DNA of 64,000 bases from Prochlorococcus sp. AG-402-O21 (GCA_003216375.1 QCIZ01000001.1:124001-188000); one strand, 5' to 3'; shown: positions 17,558 to 28,466, counted from the stretch's first letter. The notes: generated by a model from the letters alone, not told the origin. Translations and numbers: made by a program.

Positions 17558-19507
17558 TCAGCCAATTGCAGATCTGCGACGTCTTGTTCTTCCAGATGGC
17601 ATTTCTTCTGTATTACTTTCACTATTTATTTTTTGTTCCGTTGTTGTATTTGAATCTTTATTTGTTACGGACATATTCGTTGCCTTAGGTGCTGTTTGAG
17701 CATTTTTCTTAACTACCTGTCGTTTGTCTGGCTCTTGATCAAGTTGAGGCTTGTATGCACGAGTTCCACCTGGAGCAGGCTGAACCAAGCAAAGAATTAA
17801 TGGCTCCGCTTGAACCTCCCTTCTCAATCTACGAGATAGTCCTGATTCAACCTCTCTTTGCAAACCAATCCAATCGACCTCAACTGACTTACCTCCTGTC
17901 TTCAAAACAAGCTGTTTCCATCGATTTTCTAAGACCCAATTAATCTCCCTTTCAGTCCAATTAACCATTGTTTTAGCATCAACATTAGTGATGACACCGC
18001 GAAGATTCACCCTTGGAGGTGCAACCATTACTCCATCAGTGCTAATTGGAGTAAGAACAGTAATAACTCCATCATCAGCAAGTTGCTGACGTTCTTTTAA
18101 GACTCGAGTATCTACGACCCCTGTTCTAGAAGAATCGAGTAATTCCACTCCAGATTTAACTGGTGAACCTTGAACAAGAGAATCTGGTCTTAATTCAGCA
18201 ACATCACCATTTTCCATAACCAGTACATTCTCTGGATGAACCCCCATTGATACAGCAGTTTTCCCATGAAGGACTTGCATTCTGTACTCCCCATGGACAG
18301 GAATAAAGTATTTAGGTCTAGTTAATCCAAGCATCCATTTTTGATCTTCTTGGCATCCATGGCCTGAAACATGAATACCCTTATCTTTGCCATAAATAAC
18401 TTTTGCACCCAATTTTATTAATTTATCAATCGTATGCATCACGGAAATAGTATTTCCAGGAATAGGACTAGCAGAAAAAATGACAGTATCACTAGTTTTT
18501 AACTGAACATGTTGATGCTCACCTCTGGCGATTCGACTCAAAGCAGCCATTGATTCTCCTTGACTACCTGTCATCAACAAAAAAGTCTCTCTATCAGGTA
18601 AATCTCTGATCTGTTTAATTGGGAAAAACAAATCATCAGGGAAACGCATATAACCAAGCTCTCTTGCTTTCCCAACCACATTCAACATTGAACGGCCTAG
18701 CAAGCCTACTTTTCTACCGTTTTTCATCGCCAACTCTAAAAGCATCGCTACGCGATGAGTTGAACTAGCAAATGTGGTTACCATCACTCTGCCCTCAGCA
18801 GTAGCAATGTATCTATCTAAATTTGGAAAAACAGAATATTCAGAGGGCGTAAATCCTGTAACTTCGGAGTTGGTTGAATCAGATAGAAGGCAAAGAACAC
18901 CTTTATCTCCATAGTGAGCCATTCTGGCTAAATCTGAAGGCTGCCCATCAGGTGGTGTATGGTCAAACTTGAAATCACCAGTGAAAAATACTACCCCTAC
19001 TGGAGTAGTTACTGCGAAAGAGTAACTATCAGAAATTGAATGTGTATTTCTTACAAATTCAACTGAAAAATGTTGTCCAACTTTGATAACTTCTCTTGGT
19101 CCACATACCTGAATTGTTGTTCGATCTGCTACTCCTGCTTCCTCCATCTTTCCCCTAAGCATAGACATGGCGAGGGGAGGACCATAAACAATTGGGATAT
19201 TAAAGTTCTTTAAATGATGAGAAATTCCACCAATATGATCTTCATGTCCATGAGTGACAACTAAACCTCTTATTCGACTTTGATTTTCACGTAAATAGGT
19301 AGTGTCTGGCATGACGACATTTACCCCATGCATCCCATCGGTGGGGAAAGCCAGTCCAGCATCAAGAATCATGATGTCATCACCATATTCAAAGACACAG
19401 GTATTTTTTCCAATTTCTCCGAGGCCGCCTAAAGGAATGATCCTCAAACAAGGAGATTTTGATTGATTATTTTTTGAACCTTGAGAATTCATTGAACTTG
19501 ATGTCAT
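17558..19507 (-). CDS. rnj: Ribonuclease J
   Basis: 649 residues. A metallo-beta-lactamase/beta-CASP nuclease with endo- and 5'-exonuclease activity in mRNA decay and RNA maturation. The metal-binding motif THGHEDHIGG gives H86, H88, D90 and H91; STNSEVTGFTPSE and TGSQGE belong to the beta-CASP region. The C-terminal part past about residue 560 is a polar tail rich in Asn, Thr and Lys, ending in GRTRRRRSAIG, which may bind RNA or the degradosome partner RNase E. It follows dapA on the same strand after about 70 bases. The asd-dapA-RNase J order is also found in Bacillus. Confidence 0.95.
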   Translation of the reverse strand: MTSSSMNSQGSKNNQSKSPCLRIIPLGGLGEIGKNTCVFEYGDDIMILDAGLAFPTDGMHGVNVVMPDTTYLRENQSRIRGLVVTHGHEDHIGGISHHLKNFNIPIVYGPPLAMSMLRGKMEEAGVADRTTIQVCGPREVIKVGQHFSVEFVRNTHSISDSYSFAVTTPVGVVFFTGDFKFDHTPPDGQPSDLARMAHYGDKGVLCLLSDSTNSEVTGFTPSEYSVFPNLDRYIATAEGRVMVTTFASSTHRVAMLLELAMKNGRKVGLLGRSMLNVVGKARELGYMRFPDDLFFPIKQIRDLPDRETFLLMTGSQGESMAALSRIARGEHQHVQLKTSDTVIFSASPIPGNTISVMHTIDKLIKLGAKVIYGKDKGIHVSGHGCQEDQKWMLGLTRPKYFIPVHGEYRMQVLHGKTAVSMGVHPENVLVMENGDVAELRPDSLVQGSPVKSGVELLDSSRTGVVDTRVLKERQQLADDGVITVLTPISTDGVMVAPPRVNLRGVITNVDAKTMVNWTEREINWVLENRWKQLVLKTGGKSVEVDWIGLQREVESGLSRRLRREVQAEPLILCLVQPAPGGTRAYKPQLDQEPDKRQVVKKNAQTAPKATNMSVTNKDSNTTTEQKINSESNTEEMPSGRTRRRRSAIG

Positions 19508-19578
19508 GGAAGATTTATGTAAAAAACTTGGTTGTTACCTAAATGAAAGTCGAATCCACTCTGGAAAGAGGAAATAGA

Positions 19579-20487
19579 TCAAATCAATCCCATAGAAGAG
19601 ATTATCTTCATGAGTTCTTCTTTCATTTCGCTGTTTAAAGAGACTAAAGGACTTCTAGGAGGTCCAACAGACCAACCAATAAGTTGAAGTGCAGCTTTAA
19701 CAGGAATGGGATTTGTGGTTGCAAAAAGAGATTTAAAAAGAGGTTGTAGTATTTCGTGCAAATAAAGTGCCTCAGCGTATTTTCCTTCTAAAAAACTCTC
19801 TATTATTTTCTTCAAATCAGGTCCAACTAAATGACTTGCCACACTAACAACACCTACTGCTCCAACAGAAAGCATTGGTAAAACCAAAGCATCATCTCCG
19901 CTATAAATAGCTAAATTTGATCCACAATAGTTCCTTAATTGAGTCACTTCGTCTGTTGTTCCACTTGCAGCTTTGAAGCTGACTACATTACTGCAATCCA
20001 TAAGCTTACTTACAATACTAGGTGATATCGAACATCCTGTCCTCCCAGGGATGTTATAAAGCATCAAAGGTAACTGTGGAGCAGCATTGGCGATAGCGCG
20101 AAAATGAACTTCTAATCCTTCTTGCGGTGGTTTGTTGTAATAAGGCACCACCACTAACGCACCATCAGCACCTGAATTAGCTGCTTCCTTCGTGGCTTCA
20201 ATTGCCTCAGAAGTGGAATTGCTGCCTGTTCCAGCCAAAACCTTAGCCCTAGAGCCTAAAGAGTTTCTCACTGTTTCCAGCATCTTTTTTTGTTCTTGCC
20301 AAGTTAAAGTAGGGGACTCTCCGGTAGTTCCACATACAACGATGCCATCTGAACCTTGATCTACTAAATAATTTGCTAGATCAGAAGCCAAACCATAATC
20401 AACTTTCCCATTTTCATCAAAAGGAGTGACCATTGCGGTTAGCATCCTTCCAAAAGGAGCTGGTGATAACAAAGCTGACTGACTCAT
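19579..20487 (-). CDS. dapA: 4-hydroxy-tetrahydrodipicolinate synthase
   Basis: 302 residues, normal length. It condenses pyruvate with aspartate semialdehyde in the first lysine-specific step; the product also leads to diaminopimelate for the wall. The TIM barrel shows GTTGESPTL (pyruvate-binding Thr), YNIPGRTG with Y144 and R149, and the Schiff-base lysine K172 in VVSFKAASG. Its ATG overlaps the asd stop by four bases (ATGA), so the two are translationally coupled. Confidence 0.97.
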   Translation of the reverse strand: MSQSALLSPAPFGRMLTAMVTPFDENGKVDYGLASDLANYLVDQGSDGIVVCGTTGESPTLTWQEQKKMLETVRNSLGSRAKVLAGTGSNSTSEAIEATKEAANSGADGALVVVPYYNKPPQEGLEVHFRAIANAAPQLPLMLYNIPGRTGCSISPSIVSKLMDCSNVVSFKAASGTTDEVTQLRNYCGSNLAIYSGDDALVLPMLSVGAVGVVSVASHLVGPDLKKIIESFLEGKYAEALYLHEILQPLFKSLFATTNPIPVKAALQLIGWSVGPPRSPLVSLNSEMKEELMKIISSMGLI

Positions 20488-21518
20488 GATTTTCTTGGCA
20501 ATAAAAGTTCAGCAATTTGTACTGCATTAAGTGCGGCTCCTTTGCGGATTTGATCTCCACATAACCATAGTTCCAAAGCATTAGGGTTACTAATGTCCTC
20601 CCTGATACGACCAACGGATATGGGGTCTCTACCAGTTACATCTTGTGGCATGGGAAATCGATTTTTTTCAAAATCCTCAAGTAACTCAACTCCTGGAGCG
20701 AATTCCAAAATCTCATAAGCTTCTTTGACTGGAAACGGCTTTTCAAATTCAATATTGACTGCTTCTGAATGCGCTCGTAAAACAGGAACTCTGACACATG
20801 TTGCTGTCAAAGGAAGTTCTGGAGCTCCAAGAATCTTGCGAGTTTCATTAACCATTTTCATCTCTTCCTCGCAATAATTATTTGCTTGCAAAGGTGAATT
20901 ATGCAAAAAAAGATTAAATGCCAATGAATAAGGGAGAACTTTACTTTTTGGTGTTCTTCCATCTAAAACTTCTTGACTTAACTTTTCCAATTCTTCCATT
21001 GCCAGTGCACCTGCACCACTAGCGGATTGATAGGTTGATACTACTATTCTCTTAATAGGAATATGCCTATTCAATGGAGATAAAACCAACGCCAATAAGA
21101 TAGTCGTGCAATTAGGATTGGAAATTAAACCTTTATGCTTACTTACATCGGCTGGATTGACTTCAGGAACAACCAAAGGGACATTCTCGTCCATTCTATA
21201 TGCACTTGAGTTGTCAATCATCACAGCTCCTTCCCTTTTAATCGTGTCTTTCCACTTACGAGATATGGAGCCACCAGCAGAAGCCAAAACTAAATCTACA
21301 TTCTTAAAACTCTCTTGAGTTGTTTCTTGCACTATCAATTTTTTTCCACAAAAGTTTTGGACCTCGCCAGCTGAACGATGAGAAGCTAATAAAATTAATT
21401 TTTCAATTGGGAAAGATCTTTCTTCAAGCAAAGCCAGTAATTCCTTACCCACAGCTCCGCTTGATCCAAGGATGGCAACTGTAAGTGGTCTATTGGGAAG
21501 AAGAAACTGTTGGTTCAA
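20484..21518 (-). CDS. asd: Aspartate-semialdehyde dehydrogenase
   Basis: 344 residues. NADPH-dependent reduction of aspartyl phosphate to the semialdehyde. Visible are the dinucleotide loop [14 protein letters not shown] (15-28), the catalytic nucleophile C137 in SNPNCTT, and the C-terminal [19 protein letters not shown]. The start is TTG at 21518; no ATG lies between it and the coenzyme loop, so TTG is well supported. It is the first gene of the asd-dapA-rnj set and is divergent from tig. Confidence 0.96.
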   Translation of the reverse strand: MNQQFLLPNRPLTVAILGSSGAVGKELLALLEERSFPIEKLILLASHRSAGEVQNFCGKKLIVQETTQESFKNVDLVLASAGGSISRKWKDTIKREGAVMIDNSSAYRMDENVPLVVPEVNPADVSKHKGLISNPNCTTILLALVLSPLNRHIPIKRIVVSTYQSASGAGALAMEELEKLSQEVLDGRTPKSKVLPYSLAFNLFLHNSPLQANNYCEEEMKMVNETRKILGAPELPLTATCVRVPVLRAHSEAVNIEFEKPFPVKEAYEILEFAPGVELLEDFEKNRFPMPQDVTGRDPISVGRIREDISNPNALELWLCGDQIRKGAALNAVQIAELLLPRKS

Positions 21519-21671
21519 GCGTGATAAAGAGAATAAAAAGGTTTAACAAAAAATTTTTTCTTATTGGAAAAATCAACAAATAACAAATTTTTCGATACTT
21601 TTTAGGCCACAATAGCTTTGGAAGTGAATTAACGCTTTCTTACGCTAACCAAACTTGAGAATTCCGTTTCA

Positions 21672-23078
21672 ATGAGTGCTGCCAAATTAAAAGTAACAAC
21701 CAGTTCGAAACCTAATAGCAGAATTGCTGTGGAGGTTGAGGTACCAGCAGATCGATGCAAAAATAGTTATGACGAAGCTTTAAGCAAACTCAGCAGATCT
21801 ATCTCAATCCCAGGATTTCGCAAAGGTAAAGTTCCAAAAGCAGTAGTTATTCAGCAACTTGGAGTCAAAAGGATACAGGCCTCTGCACTAGAGTCATTAC
21901 TGCAGAAAGTATGGACAGAAACATTAGATCAGGAAGGAATTGAACCGTTATGCGAGCCAGAACTTGAAGATGGGTTTGAAACTATTTTAGAAAATTTTAA
22001 CCCTGAAAAAATTCTTATATTAAAACTTGAAACTGATATCACACCTATTCCAACTTTAAAAAAATCTTCAGGCCTAACTGCTGAAGTAGAAAATTTAATC
22101 TTTGATCCAAAAAAAGTAGATGAACTTATTGAGCAATCTCGAGCTCAACTTGCAACTAAGGTACCTGTTAGTGATCGTGCCGCAAAAAAAGGAGATATTG
22201 CACTAGTAAGTTTTAAAGGGAATTTCTCAGATGATGGGAGCGAAATTGAAGGTGGAAGCGCGAATTCAATAGAAATAGAACTTGAAGAAGGTCGAATGAT
22301 TCCAGGATTCATTGAGGGTGTAATTGGAATGAATATCAATGATGAAAAAACATTAAAGTGTGAATTTCCCAAGGAGTATCACCAAGAAGATGCCAAAGGT
22401 AGAAAGGCTGAATTCAAAGTCAGTCTAGAAGATTTAAAAATCAAAGAATTACCTGAGCTAAATGACGATTTTGCCAAGCAAGCAAGTGATAAAGAAAACA
22501 TGACTGACTTACGTGCAGATCTTGAAATGAGGCTCAAAGAAGATAATGATAGAAAACAAGAGAAAAAGCGTCAGGACTCACTTCTTGACGCTTTGGTTCA
22601 AGAGCTTGAGGTTGAGCTACCAAAAAGTCTTATTGACCAAGAAGTTCGCGTGATTGTTGAACAAACAGCTCAAAATTTTGCTCAGCAGGGAATTGATGTC
22701 AAATCAATGTTTACTCCAGAGCTTGTAAAATCGTTAATGGAATCTTCAAAAGGAGAAGCAGAGAAAAAGCTTCGTCAAAAACTCGCTTTAAGTGCTCTAG
22801 CTAAGTCGGAAAAAATAGAAGTTTCACAAAAAGAAATCAATTCAAAGCTGAAAGAAGTTCAAGCTGATATAAAGCTTTCAAAAGAAAAAAACATCGACGA
22901 AGATCGTCTTAAAGAGGCTATTAATGATGATTTATTGCAAGAAAAATTATTTGCTTGGCTTGAAGAGAATAATACTATTGTAGAAAAAGCCCTTGAAAAG
23001 AACCAGGAGAAAAGTTCTAAAAAGAAAACAACAAAAACAAATAAAGAAAAGAAAAGTTCTAAAACTCCCAAATCCTAG
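21672..23078 (+). CDS. tig: Trigger factor (ribosome-associated chaperone/PPIase)
   Basis: 468 residues. It binds nascent chains at ribosomal protein L23. The ribosome-docking signature GFRKGKVPK is at 48-56. The FKBP-type PPIase domain runs about 165-250 (GDIALVSFKGNFSDDG ... FPKEYHQEDAKGRKAEF). The helical C-terminal cradle follows. The last 30 residues are almost all Lys, Ser and Thr, a longer basic tail than in E. coli. It is the first gene of tig-clpP-clpX, the same order as in E. coli. Confidence 0.97.
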   Translation: MSAAKLKVTTSSKPNSRIAVEVEVPADRCKNSYDEALSKLSRSISIPGFRKGKVPKAVVIQQLGVKRIQASALESLLQKVWTETLDQEGIEPLCEPELEDGFETILENFNPEKILILKLETDITPIPTLKKSSGLTAEVENLIFDPKKVDELIEQSRAQLATKVPVSDRAAKKGDIALVSFKGNFSDDGSEIEGGSANSIEIELEEGRMIPGFIEGVIGMNINDEKTLKCEFPKEYHQEDAKGRKAEFKVSLEDLKIKELPELNDDFAKQASDKENMTDLRADLEMRLKEDNDRKQEKKRQDSLLDALVQELEVELPKSLIDQEVRVIVEQTAQNFAQQGIDVKSMFTPELVKSLMESSKGEAEKKLRQKLALSALAKSEKIEVSQKEINSKLKEVQADIKLSKEKNIDEDRLKEAINDDLLQEKLFAWLEENNTIVEKALEKNQEKSSKKKTTKTNKEKKSSKTPKS

Positions 23079-23121
23079 TTTCTACGCATAGATTAGAATT
23101 GTTGGTTATTAAATTTTTAAT

Positions 23122-23778
23122 TTGATTGAAGCAAGACAAAATCATCCCATTAATAATTTATGGAGTAAGTCCTGTGTATTCTCAGGACCAGGTGTTCTTC
23201 CAACAGTAATTGAACAATCAGGTCAAGGTGATAGGGCATTTGATATTTATTCTCGATTACTACGTGAAAGAATCATCTTTTTAGGGACCGATGTAAATGA
23301 TCAAGTCGCTGATGCATTGGTAGCTCAAATGCTTTTTTTAGAAGCTGATGATCCCGATAAAGACATCCAATTATATATCAACTCTCCTGGAGGATCCGTA
23401 ACTGCTGGACTAGCTATCTATGACACCATGCAGCAGGTAAGTCCTGATGTCATAACAATTTGCTACGGTCTTGCGGCAAGTATGGGAGCTTTTCTTCTCT
23501 CTGGAGGAACAAAAGGTAAAAGACTTGCATTGCCAAATTCTAGAATAATGATTCATCAACCTCTTGGTGGAGCACAAGGTCAAGCTGTAGAAATTGAAAT
23601 TCAAGCCAAAGAGATTCTTTATTTGAAAGAGACTCTTAACTCACTTTTAGCCGAGCATACTGGGCAAAATATTGAAAAGATTTCAGAAGACACTGATCGA
23701 GACCACTTTCTTTCTCCTGAAGAAGCGGTTGAATATGGCCTGATCGACAAAGTGGTTTCAAATCTCAACTCCATATGA
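23122..23778 (+). CDS. clpP: ATP-dependent Clp protease proteolytic subunit
   Basis: 218 residues from a TTG start at 23122; there is no ATG before the conserved core, so TTG (or a site close by) must be used. The serine-protease triad is complete: S120 in [15 protein letters not shown]145 in MIHQPLGG, and D194 in [11 protein letters not shown], with the same spacing as in E. coli ClpP. It forms the tetradecameric chamber fed by ClpX, whose gene is next, or by ClpC. Cyanobacteria have several ClpP paralogues; the clpX-linked one is usually called ClpP2. Confidence 0.96.
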   Translation: MIEARQNHPINNLWSKSCVFSGPGVLPTVIEQSGQGDRAFDIYSRLLRERIIFLGTDVNDQVADALVAQMLFLEADDPDKDIQLYINSPGGSVTAGLAIYDTMQQVSPDVITICYGLAASMGAFLLSGGTKGKRLALPNSRIMIHQPLGGAQGQAVEIEIQAKEILYLKETLNSLLAEHTGQNIEKISEDTDRDHFLSPEEAVEYGLIDKVVSNLNSI

Positions 23779-23882
23779 ATTATTAAGGAAAGCTGACAAG
23801 GCATTAATCCTAAATGATCCTATTAATTGAGACTGAATAAAATTAATGATCGGTCCATCCAACCTATTTTTTTTAGAGCTCG

Positions 23883-25244
23883 ATGGCAAAATTTGAGGCC
23901 CATCTTAAATGCTCCTTTTGTGGCAAAGCCCAAGATCAAGTGAGGAAACTCATTGCTGGTCCAGGAGTTTACATATGCGATGAATGTATCGACTTATGCA
24001 ATGAAATTTTAGATGAAGAACTAATTGATAATCCAAATCATCAAAGAAGTGGAAATGACCAAAGCCGTAAAGCAAAAGCTTCTACAAAAACAACTACAAC
24101 TAAACCTGCACCAACTTTAGCTTCCATTCCAAAGCCCATTGAAATTAAAAAATTTTTAGATGCTCAAGTAGTTGGTCAAGAACCAGCAAAAAAAATCTTG
24201 TCAGTAGCTGTCTACAATCACTACAAGAGACTTGCTTGGAAAGGAGACGGTTCTGGCGAGACTGATCTAACAGCAACAAAATTGCAAAAATCTAATATTT
24301 TATTAATCGGACCCACTGGATGCGGCAAAACATTACTTGCTCAAACTTTAGCTGAAATGCTTGATGTCCCATTCGCTGTCGCGGATGCAACAACTCTGAC
24401 TGAAGCTGGATATGTTGGTGAGGATGTAGAAAACATTCTGTTACGTCTCCTGCAAAAAGCAGATATGGATGTTGACTTAGCACAAAGAGGAATTATCTAT
24501 ATCGATGAAATAGACAAAATTGCTAGAAAAAGTGAAAACCCCTCCATCACAAGAGATGTTTCTGGAGAAGGCGTCCAGCAAGCCCTATTAAAAATGCTCG
24601 AAGGCACGACAGCGAATGTTCCACCACAAGGAGGCAGAAAGCATCCTTACGGTGACTCTATCCAAATTGATACAAGCCAAATACTCTTTATCTGTGGCGG
24701 AGCATTTGTTGGTCTGGACGATGTAGTGCAAAAAAGACTTGGGAAAAATTCAATTGGTTTTATACCAGCTGAAAATAGAACAAGAAGCAAATCCAATCGA
24801 GAACGTATTGGTGCAGACTTAATTAATGACCTTGAGCCTGACGATCTAGTGAAATATGGGCTAATTCCCGAATTTATTGGAAGAATGCCTGTCAGTGCAA
24901 TATTAGAACCTTTAAATGCTAAAGCTCTGGAATCTATTTTGACAGAGCCTAGAGATGCCTTAGTAAAACAATTTAGAACCTTATTAAGTATGGATAATGT
25001 AGAACTTTCATTTGATGAAGAGGCTGTTGAGGCAATTGCTCAAGAAGCTTACAAAAGAAAAACTGGAGCTAGGGCTTTGCGAGGAATTGTGGAAGAAATT
25101 ATGCTAGACCTAATGTATAGCCTTCCATCTCAAACTAAAATTAAAAACTTCATTGTAACAAAAAAAATGGTGGATGAAATTACACTCGGAAAAGTTGTAC
25201 CTCTCTTATCGAATGAAAAAAGAATCGTCAAGGAATCTGCTTAG
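23883..25244 (+). CDS. clpX: ATP-dependent Clp protease ATPase subunit ClpX
   Basis: 453 residues. An AAA+ unfoldase that delivers substrates to ClpP. The N-terminal zinc finger has C10, C13, C32 and C35 (CSFCGK ... CDECIDLC), for adaptor and substrate binding. A low-complexity linker rich in Thr and Lys (about 60-80) follows. Walker A is GPTGCGKT at 143-150, Walker [11 protein letters not shown], and the sensor/arginine region includes [19 protein letters not shown] lies 104 bases after the clpP stop. Confidence 0.98.
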   Translation: MAKFEAHLKCSFCGKAQDQVRKLIAGPGVYICDECIDLCNEILDEELIDNPNHQRSGNDQSRKAKASTKTTTTKPAPTLASIPKPIEIKKFLDAQVVGQEPAKKILSVAVYNHYKRLAWKGDGSGETDLTATKLQKSNILLIGPTGCGKTLLAQTLAEMLDVPFAVADATTLTEAGYVGEDVENILLRLLQKADMDVDLAQRGIIYIDEIDKIARKSENPSITRDVSGEGVQQALLKMLEGTTANVPPQGGRKHPYGDSIQIDTSQILFICGGAFVGLDDVVQKRLGKNSIGFIPAENRTRSKSNRERIGADLINDLEPDDLVKYGLIPEFIGRMPVSAILEPLNAKALESILTEPRDALVKQFRTLLSMDNVELSFDEEAVEAIAQEAYKRKTGARALRGIVEEIMLDLMYSLPSQTKIKNFIVTKKMVDEITLGKVVPLLSNEKRIVKESA

Positions 25245-25398
25245 AGAAAATAAACTTTTTGAATACCTTTATTGAATTTAATTAAAACAATTATAAAATT
25301 TTCAAAAATAAAGTTAGACAAGTATTTAACCAATAATTATCAACTTAGAATATGATCAAATCAATAAAAATTAAATTTATAATTATCTTTAACTGCAC

Positions 25399-27090
25399 AT
25401 GATAAATATTTATGAGCCATTACACCATAAATATCGTCCCACAAGCTTTGATGAGCTCATTGGTCAGGATCCAATCACAGCAACATTAAAACAAGCCTTA
25501 ATCAGTAATCGTATTGCCCCTGCTTATATATTTTCTGGCCCTAGAGGAACAGGTAAAACATCAAGTGCAAGAATTTTCGCAAAATCTTTAAATTGCTTAA
25601 AAAGCGAAAAAGCTACAACCGTACCTTGCGGGGAATGTGAACTATGTAAAGGAATCAACGCTGGAAATGCTTTGGATGTAATTGAAATTGATGCAGCATC
25701 TAATACAGGTGTTGAAAATATTCGTGAATTAATAGAAAGGTCTAGATTTGCTCCTGCAAAAGCTCGCTGGAAAGTCTATGTAATAGATGAATGTCATATG
25801 CTTTCGACTGCGGCTTTTAATGCTCTTCTAAAAACTTTAGAGGAACCTCCCCGGCAAGTAGTATTTATTCTTGCAACAACAGATCCTCAACGCGTTTTAC
25901 CGACAATTCTTAGTAGATGCATGCGCTTTGATTTTCGAAGAATAGGTCTGCAAAATTTAGAAAGTCATTTAACCAGTATTGCTAAAAAAGAAGGAATTGT
26001 GATCAACAAAGATGCAATATCCTTAATCGCAAAGCATTCCCAAGGAGGTTTAAGGGACGCGGAAAGCTTACTTGATCAAGTTAGCTTGCTTCCTCCACCA
26101 ATAACTCAATCAAACATAATTAATCTGATAGGGGCTGTACCAGAAGAAGAATTAATAAATTTAGCAGAATCATTGGTAAATAAAGATCCTAATTCTATTT
26201 TAAATATTTGCAATCGTCTAATTATCAAGGGAAAAGAACCGATTTCAATTTTACAAGGAATAGCATCTGTATTAAGAGACTTAGTTATCACAAAAGTCAC
26301 TAATCAACACACTGATTTATGTGAAATTTCTCAAGAAAATAGGGAAGCATTAAATGACTTAGGAAAGTCAATTAATCTTGATAAAATACTAAATCTACAG
26401 TCTAAATTAAAAGGATCAGAAAACTATATTAGGAACAGTAATCAGCCGAAATTATGGCTAGAGATTCATTTACTTGGAATGCTTTCTGATCAAGATTATA
26501 AACAAGACACTAGAGCAAAAGAATCATTGGTTAGAAAAACCATATCAAATAATTATGATCCTAAAAACAATACATCAAAAACCATAGTCTCAAGTAACAA
26601 AAAAGAAAAAATTCAGGAAACATCTATTCAAGAAGAGTCCAAGCCTTTTGAAGAAATAAATCTTGATGAAACGTGGAAAAAAGTTATAGCTATGTTAGAG
26701 CTTCCTTCCACAAAAATGCTACTTTCACAACAAGCTAAATTAATAAATTTGAACTCAGATTCTGCTGAAATAGCAATCTCGGAAAAATGGATTAATATGA
26801 TTCAAAGTCGTAAAAATCTTATTGAAGATGCTTTTTATAAAGCTAGAGGCTCATCAACTAAAGTTCTTTTAATACAACAAAAAGATGCTTTATCTAATAA
26901 TAGAAACGAAAAAAAGACTCTTTCAAAAATAGAGCAAAAAAATCAAGCTAAAATTGATACAGAACCTCATAAAAATAATTTTATGGAGGTGAAAGTAGAT
27001 TCAAAAAGTAATTTAGAGACAAATTCTATCGATCAAAAAGCTAAACAATTTGCAGACTTCTTTAATGGAGAAATTGTGAATCTTGAATGA
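25399..27090 (+). CDS. dnaX: DNA polymerase III subunits gamma/tau
   Basis: 563 residues. The clamp-loader ATPase. HHKYRPTSFDELIGQ begins the AAA+ domain, Walker A is GPRGTGKT, and the zinc-binding module includes CGECELC; VIDECHMLS is Walker B and ILSRCMRFDF the arginine-finger region. After about residue 380 the protein becomes polar and Lys/Asn-rich, the tau-specific part. An in-frame A AAA AAG heptamer at 26910-26916 could allow a -1 frameshift giving a 517-residue form (see findings). The gene follows clpX by 154 bases and converges with the next one. Confidence 0.95.
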   Translation: MINIYEPLHHKYRPTSFDELIGQDPITATLKQALISNRIAPAYIFSGPRGTGKTSSARIFAKSLNCLKSEKATTVPCGECELCKGINAGNALDVIEIDAASNTGVENIRELIERSRFAPAKARWKVYVIDECHMLSTAAFNALLKTLEEPPRQVVFILATTDPQRVLPTILSRCMRFDFRRIGLQNLESHLTSIAKKEGIVINKDAISLIAKHSQGGLRDAESLLDQVSLLPPPITQSNIINLIGAVPEEELINLAESLVNKDPNSILNICNRLIIKGKEPISILQGIASVLRDLVITKVTNQHTDLCEISQENREALNDLGKSINLDKILNLQSKLKGSENYIRNSNQPKLWLEIHLLGMLSDQDYKQDTRAKESLVRKTISNNYDPKNNTSKTIVSSNKKEKIQETSIQEESKPFEEINLDETWKKVIAMLELPSTKMLLSQQAKLINLNSDSAEIAISEKWINMIQSRKNLIEDAFYKARGSSTKVLLIQQKDALSNNRNEKKTLSKIEQKNQAKIDTEPHKNNFMEVKVDSKSNLETNSIDQKAKQFADFFNGEIVNLE

Positions 27091-27104
27091 TTAAAATAAT
27101 TTAA

Positions 27105-28421
27105 TTAAGATCCAATATGATCAGTTTTTTCCCAAATTAAAGACTTACTAAACAATGACATTTTAACAACTATAAATGGTATAACAATAAACCAATGCGC
27201 AAGGTAAACTGTAGCTCCAAGTATATTAATAAAATTTGGAGACGGTAATCTTGGACCTTCACTATTTTGAGAACATCCTTTCCAATAAGCTAAACTAGAA
27301 ATACCAAATGCAACGATAGATAAAGGCCAATACAATGGCATATCAAATAAAATAATTGATACAATACAATCTATAAAAGACACAACTGGTAAAACATATT
27401 GCAATAAGAAAAAGCAAGATAAATCTATTTTTTTAACATTGGATAAGCGTTTTGATATCAACAAAGGCCAATAATCAAAAAACCTTTGCAGACCGCCTTC
27501 AGCCCATCTTTTTCTTTGTCTTAATAAAGCCGAAAATGATTCTACTGCCTCCTCTTGAATAGGTGGATCCCACATTATTACGATTGGCGATCGAGTTAAT
27601 AAAAACCGAAAACTTAGATCTAAATCATCAGTGATAGTTTGTTCATTAAATCCACCGCAAGATTCAAGCACTTTTCTATTGATTAATTGACCATTACCTC
27701 TTAACTCCGAAACTCCACCACAAGCAAGTCTGCCTCTTTGAATAACAGCATCCATTGCCATCTCCATTGCTTGATAAGCTGCAATTTGATTTAATTCACA
27801 ATTAACAACTGATTTTCTTAATTGCACGCCAGACCAACCACCATTCAAAGCTAGGGCTATAGCTCTAAGTAATACATTGCTCTGTAATTGTGCATCAGCA
27901 TCTAGAATAAATAACCATTCTCCATCAGTTTTATTTAATACAGAATTCAGGGCCCCTGACTTGCCACCCCCACTCATTAATGGACGACTTAAAACATTAA
28001 TTCTAGAGAAACTAGTACTTAATTTTTGTAATAAAGTAGGCGTTCGATCTTGACTGCCATCATCAATTATCCATAAAGAAATCTTCTCCTCTGGATATTC
28101 AATTGATAACAGTCTTGAAACTAATCGCTCAATGACATTTTCTTCATCACGTGCTGCCACCAACACATCAACTTTGGGAAGAGTTTCAAAAAAATTTTCA
28201 TCCTTAAAAAGATACTCTTCTTGTAATTGATAATTTTCCCTGCGATCTCTTAAAACAACTCTTAACCCATACCCACCCAGTAAGACAGCCAAAGTAATTG
28301 AAGGGAACAAATTCTTGCTGGGCTCTATCAAATGAGGAAAAATTCCTGCAAAAGCGCAGCAAATCAAAAACAATATTGATTTAATGCGCCGGTTTTCTCC
28401 ACTGATTTTGGCTAAAGCCAT
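27105..28421 (-). CDS. Membrane glycosyltransferase family 2 (candidate monoglucosyldiacylglycerol synthase)
   Basis: 438 residues. Two hydrophobic segments near the N-terminus (about 16-33 and 38-57) and three or four near the C-terminus frame a GT2 domain: VDVLVAARDEENVIERL, IIDDGSQDRT, LDADAQ (metal-binding D-x-D), TDDLDLSFR (catalytic base) and RQRKRWAEGG (Q-x-x-R-W). This arrangement fits a processive-like enzyme using a lipid acceptor. Cyanobacteria carry one such conserved enzyme, Sll1377/MgdA, which makes glucosyl-diacylglycerol, the precursor of thylakoid galactolipids; the size and motifs agree, but I cannot prove orthology without alignment. It converges with dnaX, 14 bases apart. 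Confidence 0.75.
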   Translation of the reverse strand: MALAKISGENRRIKSILFLICCAFAGIFPHLIEPSKNLFPSITLAVLLGGYGLRVVLRDRRENYQLQEEYLFKDENFFETLPKVDVLVAARDEENVIERLVSRLLSIEYPEEKISLWIIDDGSQDRTPTLLQKLSTSFSRINVLSRPLMSGGGKSGALNSVLNKTDGEWLFILDADAQLQSNVLLRAIALALNGGWSGVQLRKSVVNCELNQIAAYQAMEMAMDAVIQRGRLACGGVSELRGNGQLINRKVLESCGGFNEQTITDDLDLSFRFLLTRSPIVIMWDPPIQEEAVESFSALLRQRKRWAEGGLQRFFDYWPLLISKRLSNVKKIDLSCFFLLQYVLPVVSFIDCIVSIILFDMPLYWPLSIVAFGISSLAYWKGCSQNSEGPRLPSPNFINILGATVYLAHWFIVIPFIVVKMSLFSKSLIWEKTDHIGS

Positions 28422-28466
28422 GGAGTAGTCCTTTTATCAACTTGTGACTCTAAGAGTCTTTCATCA

